Source: Cyanobacteria bacterium UBA4641
Lineage (GTDB): Bacteria; Cyanobacteriota; Vampirovibrionia; Gastranaerophilales; Gastranaerophilaceae
DNA length: 32,993 nucleotides
Assembly: GCA_002405805.1 (NCBI GenBank)
Contig: DHMN01000055.1
Location: forward strand, 1-32,993
Direction of reading: 5' to 3'
Shown here piece by piece: positions 1 through 8,165 of this stretch (position 1 is its first letter; each line of letters begins with the position of its first letter). The notes under the pieces are model-generated. The model did not search any database, was not told where the DNA came from, and worked only from the letters and a program-made list of their open reading frames with translations. The position numbers and the translations under genes are program-made.

Positions 1-492
1 AACCACGGTTCAATGGTTCGTTACCACAACGATGAACTTGGTGTAAACAGCAGACTTGATGAAATTCAAGCAGCTATCTTGAGAGTAAAAGCTAAACACA
101 TCGACGAATGGAACACTCAAAGAAGAGAACATGCAGCATACTACAACAAATTGTTTGCAGGTTGCGCAGATGTTCAAACTCCAAAAGAATTGGATAATAC
201 ATATTGTGTTTACCACCAATATACAGTTAAAATTCCTAACAGAGATGAAGTTCACAAAATGCTTGGTGAAAAAGGTATTGGCGCTATGTTGTACTACCCA
301 ATCCCTCTTCACTTCCAAAAAGTTAATGCTTGGTTAGGTATGGGCAAAGGTTCTCTTCCTATCACAGAAAAGAACACTGAAGTTGTTATTTCACTTCCAA
401 TGTTCCCTGAATTAACTCACGAAGAACAAGAAACAGTTGCAAAAACTTTGATGGAATGTATTGAAAAATCAAAATCAGCAGCTGCTGTATAA
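1..492 (+). CDS. DegT/DnrJ/EryC1/StrS-family aminotransferase, C-terminal part (5' truncated by window)
   Basis: The reading frame is open from base 1 and carries the C-terminal ~163 residues of a PLP-dependent sugar aminotransferase of the DegT/DnrJ/EryC1/StrS type. The visible signature is N-H-G followed by Y-H-N-D-E-L-G-x-N-S-R-L-D-E-I-Q-A-A-I-L, the family motif just after the PLP-lysine region. Later come a histidine-rich H-Q-Y-T-V strand, Y-Y-P-x-P-L-H and the terminal S-L-P-M-F-P-E-L segment. These enzymes transfer an amino group to a keto-sugar nucleotide for surface polysaccharide or glycan synthesis. The PLP lysine lies outside the window, so the exact substrate cannot be judged. 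An ATG at 13 lies inside the conserved motif and is not the true start. A strong terminator follows the stop codon. Confidence 0.9.
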   Translation, partial: NHGSMVRYHNDELGVNSRLDEIQAAILRVKAKHIDEWNTQRREHAAYYNKLFAGCADVQTPKELDNTYCVYHQYTVKIPNRDEVHKMLGEKGIGAMLYYPIPLHFQKVNAWLGMGKGSLPITEKNTEVVISLPMFPELTHEEQETVAKTLMECIEKSKSAAAV

Positions 493-511
493 AAGATAAA
501 AAGCTAGAATT

Positions 512-547
512 AAGTGGCGCGGTGGTTTCACCACCGCGCCACTTTTT
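512..547 (+). terminator. Rho-independent terminator after the aminotransferase
   Basis: A perfect 15-bp GC-rich stem (512-526 with 530-544) has a 3-base loop and is followed by a short T-run. It lies 20 bases after the aminotransferase stop and between two converging genes. The T-run is better on the plus strand. Confidence 0.85.
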
Positions 548-562
548 ATATCATTATATTTT

Positions 563-1525
563 TTATTTTTCGCGAACTATACGAAATCCGACATTGCTAT
601 AAGCCACTTGAGGATTTCTTCCCTCATCTCGATATTCTGTTCTGCAATCAGTTCTCTTTGAATCCCAAGCTCCACCTTTTATTGCTTTTGTTGTGGCTGT
701 TCTATTTGTAGAAGTCCATTCCCAAACGTTACCCCACATATTAACAGCGCCGGAAGCTGATAGAGTACTAGAATAAGAATTCACCGGTTTTAAACCAAGA
801 TTTTCGCCTGCATTAAAATCCGCATCTTTTGGCATGTGACCTGCTGCCTGTTCCCATTCTTTTTCTGTCGGTAAACGATAATTAGCAGAGCTATCCGTTT
901 TAGATAGCCAATTACAATATGCAATTGCATCATTATAAGAAACATTTATGACAGGGTATTTTGCCTTATTTGTTGGATATGTTCCATTTGTCCAATCTTT
1001 TGGCGCTTTATGTCCTGTAGCTTTTACAAATTTTGCATAATCATCATTTGTAACAGTTGCATAAGCAATAGATACATTTTGAGCTGCACCTAAAACAGGT
1101 AAATAGCCGTCCTTTGTTTCTCTTATTCCGGGTTTTAATCTTGAATCAGTAAATCTGCTCAATGATTGATTAATTCTATTTTCACGGTCTTTTATCATTT
1201 CGTTTACAATATCTTGCATTTCATCAATCTTAGATTGGTCTTTGGCTGTTGTTTTCAGTTCAGCAAGTTTTGCTTTCTTTTTAGCCAGAACTTTATCGTA
1301 ATTTATTGCGATTTGTTTTTTCAAAGCTTGCTTGTTAGCCTCTGACGGATTTTTCTGATATGCAGAAATCAACCCTTTTGTAACATCATCAAGTACCGGT
1401 CTTTCTTTTTCAACTGTAGTTGAATACTTAAACGATTTTGCTTCTGGATTAATTTGCATATTGGCAGCCTGAACGCAAATTGCTGAACAAAAAATTAAAG
1501 TTAATATTAAGTATAATTTTTTCAT
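563..1525 (-). CDS. Secreted formylglycine-generating-enzyme-fold (SUMF1/FGE-sulfatase domain) protein
   Basis: A 320-residue protein with a signal peptide (about residues 1-20), a charged, probably coiled-coil segment (about 65-125) and a C-terminal FGE-sulfatase domain (about 140-320). Domain marks are Y-R-L-P-T-E-K-E-W-E-Q-A-A (216-228), N-M-W-G-N-V-W-E-W (262-270), G-G-A-W (284-287) and the terminal G-F-R-I-V. True FGE enzymes use two cysteines (336 and 341 in human SUMF1). By spacing from GGxW, Cys294 matches the second, while the first position is Ser289. A canonical formylglycine-generating activity is therefore doubtful and a binding or structural role is more likely. It lies 22 bp downstream of the tetrapeptide-repeat gene on the same strand, so the two are probably co-transcribed. 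Confidence 0.85.
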   Translation of the reverse strand: MKKLYLILTLIFCSAICVQAANMQINPEAKSFKYSTTVEKERPVLDDVTKGLISAYQKNPSEANKQALKKQIAINYDKVLAKKKAKLAELKTTAKDQSKIDEMQDIVNEMIKDRENRINQSLSRFTDSRLKPGIRETKDGYLPVLGAAQNVSIAYATVTNDDYAKFVKATGHKAPKDWTNGTYPTNKAKYPVINVSYNDAIAYCNWLSKTDSSANYRLPTEKEWEQAAGHMPKDADFNAGENLGLKPVNSYSSTLSASGAVNMWGNVWEWTSTNRTATTKAIKGGAWDSKRTDCRTEYRDEGRNPQVAYSNVGFRIVREK

Positions 1526-1547
1526 ATATATTTAATCCTCGTAAAAT

Positions 1548-1880
1548 TTATTTTTTAGCTCCGTTTACAGGTCCGTTTTTTGCACCATCTTTCAAGCCGT
1601 TTTTCAAACCGTCTTTTAATCCATATTTCAAACCATCTTTATTGCCGGCTTTTGCCCCATCTTTTAGTCCATTTTTCAAGCCTTCTTTGTTACCAGCTTT
1701 GAGACCTTGTGATAAACCTTGCTTAGCACCTGCTTTATTACCATTTTTTAGTCCTTGTTTTAGCCCTTCTTTTTGCACAACTTTTTGTTGAGTTGGAGCG
1801 GCTGTACTTACAGGAGCTTGTAGAACTCCAAACCCTAAAACAAACATTCCTAAGACAAGTAGTGTTGAAAATTTTTTCAT
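1548..1880 (-). CDS. Secreted glycine-lysine tetrapeptide-repeat protein
   Basis: A 110-residue protein with a signal peptide (about residues 1-28) followed almost entirely by a four-residue repeat. From Gly39 to Gly107 a glycine occurs at every fourth position without a break (18 units), in the form G-[L/N/A]-K-x. Lysine sits at the third position in nearly all units, making the mature protein strongly basic. The start has a good ribosome site (AGAAAGGATG). It is the first gene of a likely two-gene operon with the FGE-fold protein. No family is recognised; the regular period suggests one continuous extended or helical face that might bind an anionic partner such as a glycan or nucleic acid, but this is inference only. 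Confidence 0.8.
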   Translation of the reverse strand: MKKFSTLLVLGMFVLGFGVLQAPVSTAAPTQQKVVQKEGLKQGLKNGNKAGAKQGLSQGLKAGNKEGLKNGLKDGAKAGNKDGLKYGLKDGLKNGLKDGAKNGPVNGAKK

Positions 1881-1988
1881 TTTTCATCCTTTCTTTTAAT
1901 TCCAAAAACTAAAAATAAAACAATTACATCTTTTATACGATTTAATTTTATCAAATGTTCATCTATTTATTAATATTATTAACTTATA

Positions 1989-3263
1989 TTACAAATCATT
2001 AGATTTTAACAAAATATCATGCCCAACATTCTGCATAAGGCTAAGATAGGCATCGTAAAATACTTGAACTGCACTGATATATTCACGCAAAGTCTCTTGA
2101 TACGCATTTTCAACCTGAATTAAGTTAAGCAAACTTGCCTGACCTTTTTCATATCGTTTTTTATAAGTTTCAAAAACAGTGTTTGATTCTTTCAAAATCA
2201 CATTATAGTGACTCATATTATCTTTTGCATATTTAAAGTCGTTGTAATCTTCTTTTAATGCGAATTTCAAATGATTTTCAAAAGAGGCTTTGTCTAACTC
2301 TGAACGCTCCAACCTGATTTGCGCACGTTTAATTTCAGGGGCATAAGTATATAAAATCGGCAAATCTACAAATGCACCGACATAAGCCCCAGGGTATGAT
2401 TCTGTACCTGTTTGGTGTTTAGTTTGGTAAGCGTAACCGCCAGCGACAGTGATATCAGGGATGCGTTGGTGTTTTGCCAATGTTATTTCTTCTTTGCTTT
2501 TATCTATATTTGATTGAGCGATAGAAAGAGCATAGCTATACTTCATCGCAGTGTCTTCAATTGTTTGATATGGCAGCAAGTTTAAATTCAAAATCGCCAA
2601 ATTATTTTCAAATAATGATGATTCTTTTGTATCATACATTATTTTAGAATCTTTGATATTCATCGTGTCGTTTAACTCAAACTGAGCACCCAAAAGATTT
2701 GCTTTTGCTTTATTCAAAAATACAAGTTGTTTTTTGTATTTCATATCATTTTGCATAACATCAATATCATAGTTTGGTGAAGTTTTTGATTTTTTCTCTG
2801 CAATATCTTTCATACTGCGGAAAAGTTTTTCGCGCTCTTGTAAAATAATCACAATAGATTTCATATAAAGAATATTAAAATATGAGCGCATGACCTTGAT
2901 TTTGAGGTCATGTTCAGAGGCTCTTATTTCATCTTCGGTTATTTTTAAATTAACTTGGGCTACTTTTTTTCTAACTCCACGCTTTCCGATTTCAACCGGC
3001 AACGCTGCACCAAATTGGCTTGAATTGCCTTTGGTTACTTTTCCCATCAGAAAGTTTGACTGGAATTGCGGATTTTTTAGCGCATTAGCCATTTTTATTT
3101 CTTGTTTAAGTTCTTCTGCTTGTTTTCGTTTTGATTTTAAATCAAGATTATTTTCCAGTGCTAAATTCACTGCATCATCAAGCGGAATATGCACAACCTC
3201 GGCAAGCGTTGCGGTTGGGGTAATTATTGTTAAAATTGAAATTATTAAAAGAATCTTTTTCAT
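1989..3263 (-). CDS. TolC-like outer-membrane efflux protein
   Basis: A 424-residue protein with a signal peptide (MKK followed by a hydrophobic stretch to about residue 21) and the two-fold repeat of the outer-membrane efflux family: D-x-A-V-x-L-A-L-x-N-N-L-D-L near the start and long coiled-coil helices rich in A/L/K/E. The second half carries the family segment Y-x-x-G-Q-A-S-L-L-N-L-I-Q-V-E-N-A-Y. Such proteins form the trimeric outer-membrane duct of RND, ABC or cobalt-zinc-cadmium efflux pumps. No membrane-fusion or pump gene is beside it. I chose the ATG at 3263 rather than an in-frame TTG at 3281, because the ATG gives a clean signal peptide and has GGTGA upstream. Confidence 0.9.
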   Translation of the reverse strand: MKKILLIISILTIITPTATLAEVVHIPLDDAVNLALENNLDLKSKRKQAEELKQEIKMANALKNPQFQSNFLMGKVTKGNSSQFGAALPVEIGKRGVRKKVAQVNLKITEDEIRASEHDLKIKVMRSYFNILYMKSIVIILQEREKLFRSMKDIAEKKSKTSPNYDIDVMQNDMKYKKQLVFLNKAKANLLGAQFELNDTMNIKDSKIMYDTKESSLFENNLAILNLNLLPYQTIEDTAMKYSYALSIAQSNIDKSKEEITLAKHQRIPDITVAGGYAYQTKHQTGTESYPGAYVGAFVDLPILYTYAPEIKRAQIRLERSELDKASFENHLKFALKEDYNDFKYAKDNMSHYNVILKESNTVFETYKKRYEKGQASLLNLIQVENAYQETLREYISAVQVFYDAYLSLMQNVGHDILLKSNDL

Positions 3264-3376
3264 AATAAGGTCACCAAGCAAAAATATTTTATCACGAATA
3301 TTCTAATATTATCAGATGATGTGAGTTTTTGTTGAGTTTTGTACACTAAGATTATTAGAAAAAAGTTGGAGAGATT

Positions 3377-4411
3377 ATGTATAAAAAAATATTAGCAGGA
3401 TTAAGCGTAGTTTTGGCAGGTTCAGTAGCATTTGCGGCTGATAATTATAATGTAACATTTAAAGGTTTTCAAAATGTTGAAAGCGTTCAGAAACTAAATG
3501 TCGTAAATGAAATTCAAGCAGTGGCAGATAACGACAGCATTGAGTTTTCAAAACTATGGCCAAGTGAATATTTCAAACCTACAACAATGAAATCTTTCAT
3601 TTATTTAGCCAAAAATGAAATGGATTCACTTGAATTTGTCAGATTCAATTATCCTGAAAAATCTCAAAATTGTTTTACAAAAGATAATCCTGACTTTTGC
3701 ATCCAAAAAGTCCAACCAGATATCATAAATTATATTTATAATGAAAGACTTATAGTAAACGATACCCCTAATTTTATTGCAAAACCTGAAGAACACGCGA
3801 TTTCAGAAGTATTAGTAAAAGATGGTGAATATTTTGATACCAAAAATATAAAAATGGTTACACCAACAGAAGAGGAACAGGTAAATATCCTCAAAGATTG
3901 CAAGTTTGATGAATTTGGATATTTGATGAGTTGCCAAACTTTTAACCGAGATACTGAAGATTTGCTCTACACAGAAGAACTTGTACGAAAATCTCCTGTG
4001 ACAAGTTTTGATGAAAACATCAATGACAAAGTTTTGAAATACATTAAATACGATTCAAACGACAATAAAGTTGAAGAATATTATTATTCAAACAGCAAAC
4101 ACAACATTTATAACGAAAAAGGCGAAGTTGTCGAGTCATTCCAAATCACTCCTAACAAATTCAAATACCAAAATAAAAAACTTCCTGATTTATATATAGA
4201 TGTTGAATTTACATACGATGATAACGGTCGTGAAATCCAAGAATTGCACTATGACGAAAATCATGTGTTAGTTAGAAAATACACCGCAGAATATGATAAC
4301 GACCAGTTGTCAAAAGTTCATGTTGAAGATTGTTTGAATATGGCAAGCTGGGATATTTTGCCGATAAAAAAGGAAAATAATTTGTCTTTGCCATTTGCCA
4401 TAAGAAATTAA
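3377..4411 (+). CDS. Secreted protein of unknown function with tyrosine-rich C-terminal repeats
   Basis: A 344-residue protein with a clear signal peptide (about residues 1-20, ending A-F-A-A-D). The N-terminal two thirds match no family I know. The C-terminal part (about 180-320) contains several strand-like segments of the form Y-x-Y-D-x-N-x-x-x-V-E-E and Y-D-D-N-G-R-E-I-Q-E, resembling the short tyrosine/glycine repeats of YD-type or MORN-like surface proteins. Two cysteine-rich points (around residues 98-110 and 175-192) may form disulfides. The ribosome site GGAGAG precedes the start. It is alone in its orientation, divergent from the TolC-like gene; function unknown. Confidence 0.75.
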   Translation: MYKKILAGLSVVLAGSVAFAADNYNVTFKGFQNVESVQKLNVVNEIQAVADNDSIEFSKLWPSEYFKPTTMKSFIYLAKNEMDSLEFVRFNYPEKSQNCFTKDNPDFCIQKVQPDIINYIYNERLIVNDTPNFIAKPEEHAISEVLVKDGEYFDTKNIKMVTPTEEEQVNILKDCKFDEFGYLMSCQTFNRDTEDLLYTEELVRKSPVTSFDENINDKVLKYIKYDSNDNKVEEYYYSNSKHNIYNEKGEVVESFQITPNKFKYQNKKLPDLYIDVEFTYDDNGREIQELHYDENHVLVRKYTAEYDNDQLSKVHVEDCLNMASWDILPIKKENNLSLPFAIRN

Positions 4412-4419
4412 AATACTAC

Positions 4420-4448
4420 TTTACATAAATTTTAATTTAGTGTAGTAT
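4420..4448 (+). promoter_or_regulatory. Candidate sigma70 promoter for the 4475 gene
   Basis: TTTACA (4420-4425), a 17-base spacer and TAGTAT (4443-4448). Predicted transcription start is near 4455, about 20 bases before the ATG. Confidence 0.5.
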
Positions 4449-4474
4449 ACACACTTGGGGCAGGATTCACAATT

Positions 4475-5194
4475 ATGGCAATTGAATCAATAACGACAAA
4501 CGTACCTCAAAGGCACTATATGAACGCATTTATGGCTAACCGTAAGGATATTTCTTATGGTTATATAAACCTGCAAAAATCACAAGATTCTGAAAACGGT
4601 TTGTCTAAAAAAGATAGAATATTGGCAGGAGTCGGTTCAACTCTTGGGGTTGCTATTCCTGTTCTTGCGTATATGAAACATCAAAAAGTGAACAATATGT
4701 TCAAACTCCATTATAATGCCTACCAAATGATTGGAATGGCGGCAGCTGGGAACATTGGCGGTATTTTGTTAAGTTCTATCGGTGAATCTAAAAAAGACCA
4801 AAAGAAAAAATGGAAAGAAGGAGTTTTCCAAATGGCATTGACAACTTTGCCATTATTGCTTGTTGATGGCGGAATTAAGTTAGTCGAAAAAGTTAAATCT
4901 AAAAAAATCAACAATAACTTTGTAAAAATACTTGTTTCAGCAATAGGTGTTGCAATCGGTTCAAATACTGCCGTCGCAATTTCTAACAAGCTACGCAGTG
5001 ATAAAGAGGCTAAAAAGCCGAAACGTGAATTAAAACTTATTGATATGATTGCAAACATTGATGACTTTGTTGCAATTATGGTTCTTGCAAAAATACCGTT
5101 TGCTAAAAAGATTAAAATTGAACGCGCTCTACCGTTTATTTACGCGTTTTGCGGATATCGCTCTGGAACAGGAGATAAAAAAGCTAGTCACTAA
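4475..5194 (+). CDS. Multi-pass membrane protein of unknown function
   Basis: A 239-residue protein with about four hydrophobic segments: residues near 52-67, 84-102, 120-136 and 149-168. They are separated by short lysine-rich loops (K-K-D-Q-K-K-K-W-K). The N-terminal ~40 residues are polar and the C-terminal ~70 are basic with one moderately hydrophobic stretch. No catalytic motif or known family is recognised. It has its own promoter candidate upstream. The last 11 bases overlap the 3' end of the convergent hydrolase gene. The alternation of small residues (G, A, S) in the membrane segments is typical of packed helices. Confidence 0.7.
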   Translation: MAIESITTNVPQRHYMNAFMANRKDISYGYINLQKSQDSENGLSKKDRILAGVGSTLGVAIPVLAYMKHQKVNNMFKLHYNAYQMIGMAAAGNIGGILLSSIGESKKDQKKKWKEGVFQMALTTLPLLLVDGGIKLVEKVKSKKINNNFVKILVSAIGVAIGSNTAVAISNKLRSDKEAKKPKRELKLIDMIANIDDFVAIMVLAKIPFAKKIKIERALPFIYAFCGYRSGTGDKKASH

Positions 5195-5903
5195 GCCAAT
5201 CAACACAAGTTTTTATAAATTCTTGCGGATAATCAATGTATAAATCTTCCGCATGGCAAGTTTTTTTGAACAATTTATATTCTTTTTTACAAACAGCTTT
5301 ATTATACAAACTTTCAGTATGCCAAGGAAAAACAGTTGGGTCTTTTTCTCCTGCAATAAACATCGTCGGAACAGTTATTTTATCCACAAAGTCAATCGGT
5401 CTATCTTTTTTTAGGAGTGGAAAACCAGCTCGTATAGTAAGCCAGCGCAGTGGTTCAAATTTGTCAAACAATGTCGGAATCCACGCATCAGGCGAATACA
5501 TGTGATTTTCGATTTTCATAAAATCTGATGGGGCTGAAACGGCAATAATTTTATCAACATTGTTATTTTTTGCGCCATGCAAAATTACCAACGCTCCGCC
5601 AAGAGAAAATCCGCAAAGGTAAATTTTTTTATAAAACTTTTGCGCATACTCAACCACACACGCCAAATCTTTTTCTTCATTAGCGCTAAAGGTATAAAAT
5701 CCTCCACTTTTGCCATGTCCGCGAAAGTCCATCGTAATTACATCAAAATGGTTGGCAAAATCTTTTGCAATATTTTCAAAAACCGCAGAATCTTTTGTCA
5801 TAAACCATCCGGGGCACAAAATAACGACTGAATCACTATCGTGATTATAGTGATTCAGCGCGATTTTTGTATTATCTATAGCTTTTAGAAAAACTTCTTT
5901 CAT
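5184..5903 (-). CDS. Alpha/beta-hydrolase (serine hydrolase/esterase-like)
   Basis: A 239-residue cytoplasmic-looking enzyme with the alpha/beta-hydrolase fold. The oxyanion region is C-P-G-W-F (30-34) and D-F-R-G-H-G-K-S-G-G follows strand 4. The nucleophile elbow is G-F-S-L-G-G with Ser100, the acid is Asp188 in G-E-K-D-P-T and the histidine is His217 in C-H-A-E-D. All three triad members are present, so it should be active. The substrate cannot be inferred; relatives include carboxylesterases and acyl-peptide hydrolase-like proteins. It starts one base after the stop of the upstream four-cysteine protein gene, so it is probably the last gene of a three-gene operon. No signal peptide is seen. 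Confidence 0.88.
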   Translation of the reverse strand: MKEVFLKAIDNTKIALNHYNHDSDSVVILCPGWFMTKDSAVFENIAKDFANHFDVITMDFRGHGKSGGFYTFSANEEKDLACVVEYAQKFYKKIYLCGFSLGGALVILHGAKNNNVDKIIAVSAPSDFMKIENHMYSPDAWIPTLFDKFEPLRWLTIRAGFPLLKKDRPIDFVDKITVPTMFIAGEKDPTVFPWHTESLYNKAVCKKEYKLFKKTCHAEDLYIDYPQEFIKTCVDWLSD

Positions 5904-5904
5904 C

Positions 5905-6642
5905 TTACTTTGTTGGTGCTTGTGGCATATTTGTTTTGTTATTGATATTTATCGGTCTTGGGTCTTTTGCAGGCAGAGTTGTTGTCGGCATCATAATTTC
6001 TGTGATATTTTTCATCAACTCTTCCTGATTAGGAATTGTACAAGCTCCACCACTCATAAGCATTGCAACCAAAGCCTCTTCTTCTTTGGTTAATTTAGTC
6101 GGCTCATCTTTGATTTTTTTTGTTGGATTTTCTAACATTTGACGAATTTGTGTTTCATTTTTTTGATTTCTTGCAACAATTGCATCAACTATTATATTCA
6201 TTTGGTCTTTTGTAAAATTACATTTTACAAGAGGTTCAATTTTTGCAATCGCCTCATCTGAAACTTTTACTTCAAACACATCTCGGATATCCTTGCCTAT
6301 ACCGGAGATTTTACCTGTCATCTCTAAAGAACACTTGTTATCAACCCAACCGTTCATATCTATTTTGAACCCTACTTTTAATCCGAAAAGGTCCATATAT
6401 TCGCTGATATGCAACGGTTCACATTCTCTGATATTGTTGTAATAACGATTAACTAAAGTATCAATTTTTTCTACAGCAAAAGCCTCATAAGGGTTTGTTG
6501 CCCCAGTTTCTCTTGCCTGAATTGCAACATTTTTGTTAATTGCCTTTTGTTCATTCAAATTTGTTGCCTGAATCGCATTAGATGCCGATTGAACACCCAA
6601 AAACATCACTACAGCTAACGCTAATATTTTAATCTTTTTCAT
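5905..6642 (-). CDS. Secreted four-cysteine protein of unknown function, paralogue 2
   Basis: A 245-residue protein with a signal peptide (about residues 1-23). The mature part has four cysteines (74, 104, 141, 201). It shares with the upstream 211-residue protein an ordered set of motifs: C-x-P, then G-W-V-x-N-K-C, then G-I, then E-P-x-x-x-C-x-F-T-K-x-Q, then a final x-A-C-T-I. The two are clearly a tandem duplication. The tail (about 215-245) is proline-rich and polar. No known family is recognised. Conserved cysteines after a signal peptide suggest two disulfides in an oxidising compartment, which is inference. It lies between its paralogue (25-bp gap) and the hydrolase (1-bp gap). Confidence 0.75.
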   Translation of the reverse strand: MKKIKILALAVVMFLGVQSASNAIQATNLNEQKAINKNVAIQARETGATNPYEAFAVEKIDTLVNRYYNNIRECEPLHISEYMDLFGLKVGFKIDMNGWVDNKCSLEMTGKISGIGKDIRDVFEVKVSDEAIAKIEPLVKCNFTKDQMNIIVDAIVARNQKNETQIRQMLENPTKKIKDEPTKLTKEEEALVAMLMSGGACTIPNQEELMKNITEIMMPTTTLPAKDPRPININNKTNMPQAPTK

Positions 6643-6667
6643 TCTTTTCTCCTATGATAATAAATTT

Positions 6668-7303
6668 CTAAAAACTGTTAAACAATGATTCAAACATACC
6701 ATTTGAATCTCCTGCATTTAAAATTGTACATGCTCTCTCATTCAAAATAACATTCATCAAACTTGCATCTGATGCTGATAAACTTGTCGGAATAACAATA
6801 TCTTGCGGATTTTTAAGCATATTGTTTGTTGCTCCGTTGTTGCGTTCTTGTTCTTGTAAAATTGAATCACCTACAGTAAGCAATTGTTGCTTTGTAAAAT
6901 CACATCTTATTTTTGGCTCAAATGTATAAATTGAGGCTTGAGAGGCATCTACGCCATACAAAGATTTAAACATCTCATTTATACCGGTAGAACGCGCTAC
7001 AAAATTCAACCGGCATTTGTTATTAACCCAACCTTCAATTCTCACATTGAAATTAAAATTCATACCGCCAACGTTAGAATTTAAACTTTCACTATAAGGT
7101 TTGCACATCATAACATTGTCTGCTAATCTGTTACCTGTAGTTTTTCGCTGAGTTTGAGTCGTTGTATTATTGTAATTCGGTCTTTGCTGAGTTGTTGTAC
7201 TCGGTCTGCTGATAGGTCTTTTTGTTACAACATCGGCAAAACCTTTGCAACTCAAAAGAACAGCCACTGCTACAATTGACAATATAAAAAATACTTTTCT
7301 CAT
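6668..7303 (-). CDS. Secreted four-cysteine protein of unknown function, paralogue 1
   Basis: A 211-residue protein. The N-terminus is a hydrophobic export signal ending in L-L-S-C-K-G-F-A, which could be read either as a lipobox around Cys19 or as an ordinary signal-peptidase site after Ala23. A polar T/Q/N/R-rich linker (about 28-60) follows. The conserved region has cysteines 67, 97, 134 and 192, matching in order those of the downstream paralogue, with G-W-V-N-N-K-C and C-D-F-T-K-Q-Q as the best conserved motifs. First gene of a probable operon 7303 to 5184, with a well-placed extended -10 promoter upstream. Confidence 0.75.
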   Translation of the reverse strand: MRKVFFILSIVAVAVLLSCKGFADVVTKRPISRPSTTTQQRPNYNNTTTQTQRKTTGNRLADNVMMCKPYSESLNSNVGGMNFNFNVRIEGWVNNKCRLNFVARSTGINEMFKSLYGVDASQASIYTFEPKIRCDFTKQQLLTVGDSILQEQERNNGATNNMLKNPQDIVIPTSLSASDASLMNVILNERACTILNAGDSNGMFESLFNSF

Positions 7304-7326
7304 AAATTCCCAACTTTCTTATTTGA

Positions 7327-7335
7327 ATTATAGCA
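7327..7335 (-). promoter_or_regulatory. Extended -10 promoter for the four-cysteine/hydrolase operon
   Basis: On the minus strand, TGC precedes a perfect TATAAT (7332 down to 7327). Predicted start is near 7320, giving a leader of about 17 bases that contains a GGGA ribosome site. No good -35 is seen, as expected for an extended -10. Confidence 0.55.
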
Positions 7336-7388
7336 GATTTTTGCAAAAATAGATATAATTCGGATGAATGGTCTTTTATTGTGAAATA

Positions 7389-7397
7389 TGTTATAAT
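7389..7397 (+). promoter_or_regulatory. Extended -10 promoter that fixes the start of the 7428 gene
   Basis: TGT directly precedes TATAAT (7392-7397). Predicted transcription start is near 7404, downstream of an in-frame ATG at 7368, so translation must begin at 7428. Confidence 0.55.
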
Positions 7398-7427
7398 TTG
7401 AGAAGAATTTTAGAGGAAGAAAGAGAT

Positions 7428-8072
7428 ATGTACGACAATCGTTCAAATAACAATGATTTATTGATGCTTGGGATTATGTTTTTGGTGATAGGCGGAGCAC
7501 TTGGCGTTTATTCCATTTCAAGCTATGTAGAACTCAAAAATTTGGGTGACAAAGTTGATTTTGAATTGATTGACGATAACAACCAAATGTCTTCCACTGA
7601 TAAATATTACAAATACTTATCTATCGCGGATTTTTTAAATCAAAAATTAAACCAAAACAAAAACATTCCGATAAAAAATGCATCTTGTGTTTATCTTGAT
7701 TATGCACAGCATAACGCAATTGAATTGTACCGCCTGACAAGTCACAGAATGGAACTTGACGACTCTAAAAAAAGCGTAGCAGCAGGAAATGTTCGCGGAT
7801 TGGTTAATATGCTTGATAACTACAAAACATGTAACAAAACTCAAACATATAAAACCGAATTGAATAATATTTTGGAAGAAATTCAAAAATCTGAAAACTT
7901 AAATAGTAATCAAGATATGCGAATAAACCAATTTATGGACGGTTATAACAGGAATGTCCAAACAATTCCAACAGAGACTCAACCTCAAACAATACAAGAT
8001 ACCCCAAATGTCCAAACAAATGCCCAACCCCAAACCATAGACTCTGAAGAACCAATCCCCGCACAAGAATAA
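7428..8072 (+). CDS. Single-pass membrane protein with Q/P/T-rich tail, unknown function
   Basis: A 214-residue protein. A short polar head is followed by one transmembrane helix (about residues 11-30). The extramembrane domain (about 35-165) is helical and charged and contains two cysteines, and the tail (about 175-214) is rich in glutamine, proline and threonine and is probably disordered. The ATG at 7428 is preferred over an in-frame ATG at 7368, because it has a strong GAGGAAGAAAGAG ribosome site and the extended -10 promoter lies between the two. No family is recognised. The type II membrane layout suggests an envelope-anchored protein. It converges with the pseudopilin gene. Confidence 0.7.
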   Translation: MYDNRSNNNDLLMLGIMFLVIGGALGVYSISSYVELKNLGDKVDFELIDDNNQMSSTDKYYKYLSIADFLNQKLNQNKNIPIKNASCVYLDYAQHNAIELYRLTSHRMELDDSKKSVAAGNVRGLVNMLDNYKTCNKTQTYKTELNNILEEIQKSENLNSNQDMRINQFMDGYNRNVQTIPTETQPQTIQDTPNVQTNAQPQTIDSEEPIPAQE

Positions 8073-8100
8073 ACTCAATATGGAGATATAGAAGAACGAG

Positions 8101-8153
8101 TTACTTTGACCTCGTGTAATATTAGCGACTAACTCTCTAGTTAAACAAAGTGA
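8101..8153. other. Weak inverted repeat between converging genes
   Basis: Arms 8101-8108 and 8146-8153 pair with one mismatch and enclose a small hairpin (8130-8134 with 8139-8143). It could mark transcript ends for both neighbours, but lacks a clear T-run. Confidence 0.25.
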
Positions 8154-8165
8154 GAACTGTAATTC

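Noticed and set aside
1560..1765. Short-period DNA repeat resembling a repeat array
   Set aside because: The 12-bp period is explained by the coding of the tetrapeptide-repeat protein; there are no spacers, so it is not CRISPR.
3264..3281. TTG start for the TolC-like protein
   Set aside because: It would add six residues before a clean signal peptide; the ATG at 3263 has a ribosome site.
7368..7427. Longer start for the 7428 membrane protein
   Set aside because: An extended -10 promoter and a strong ribosome site lie between the two ATGs, so the upstream ATG would not be in the transcript.
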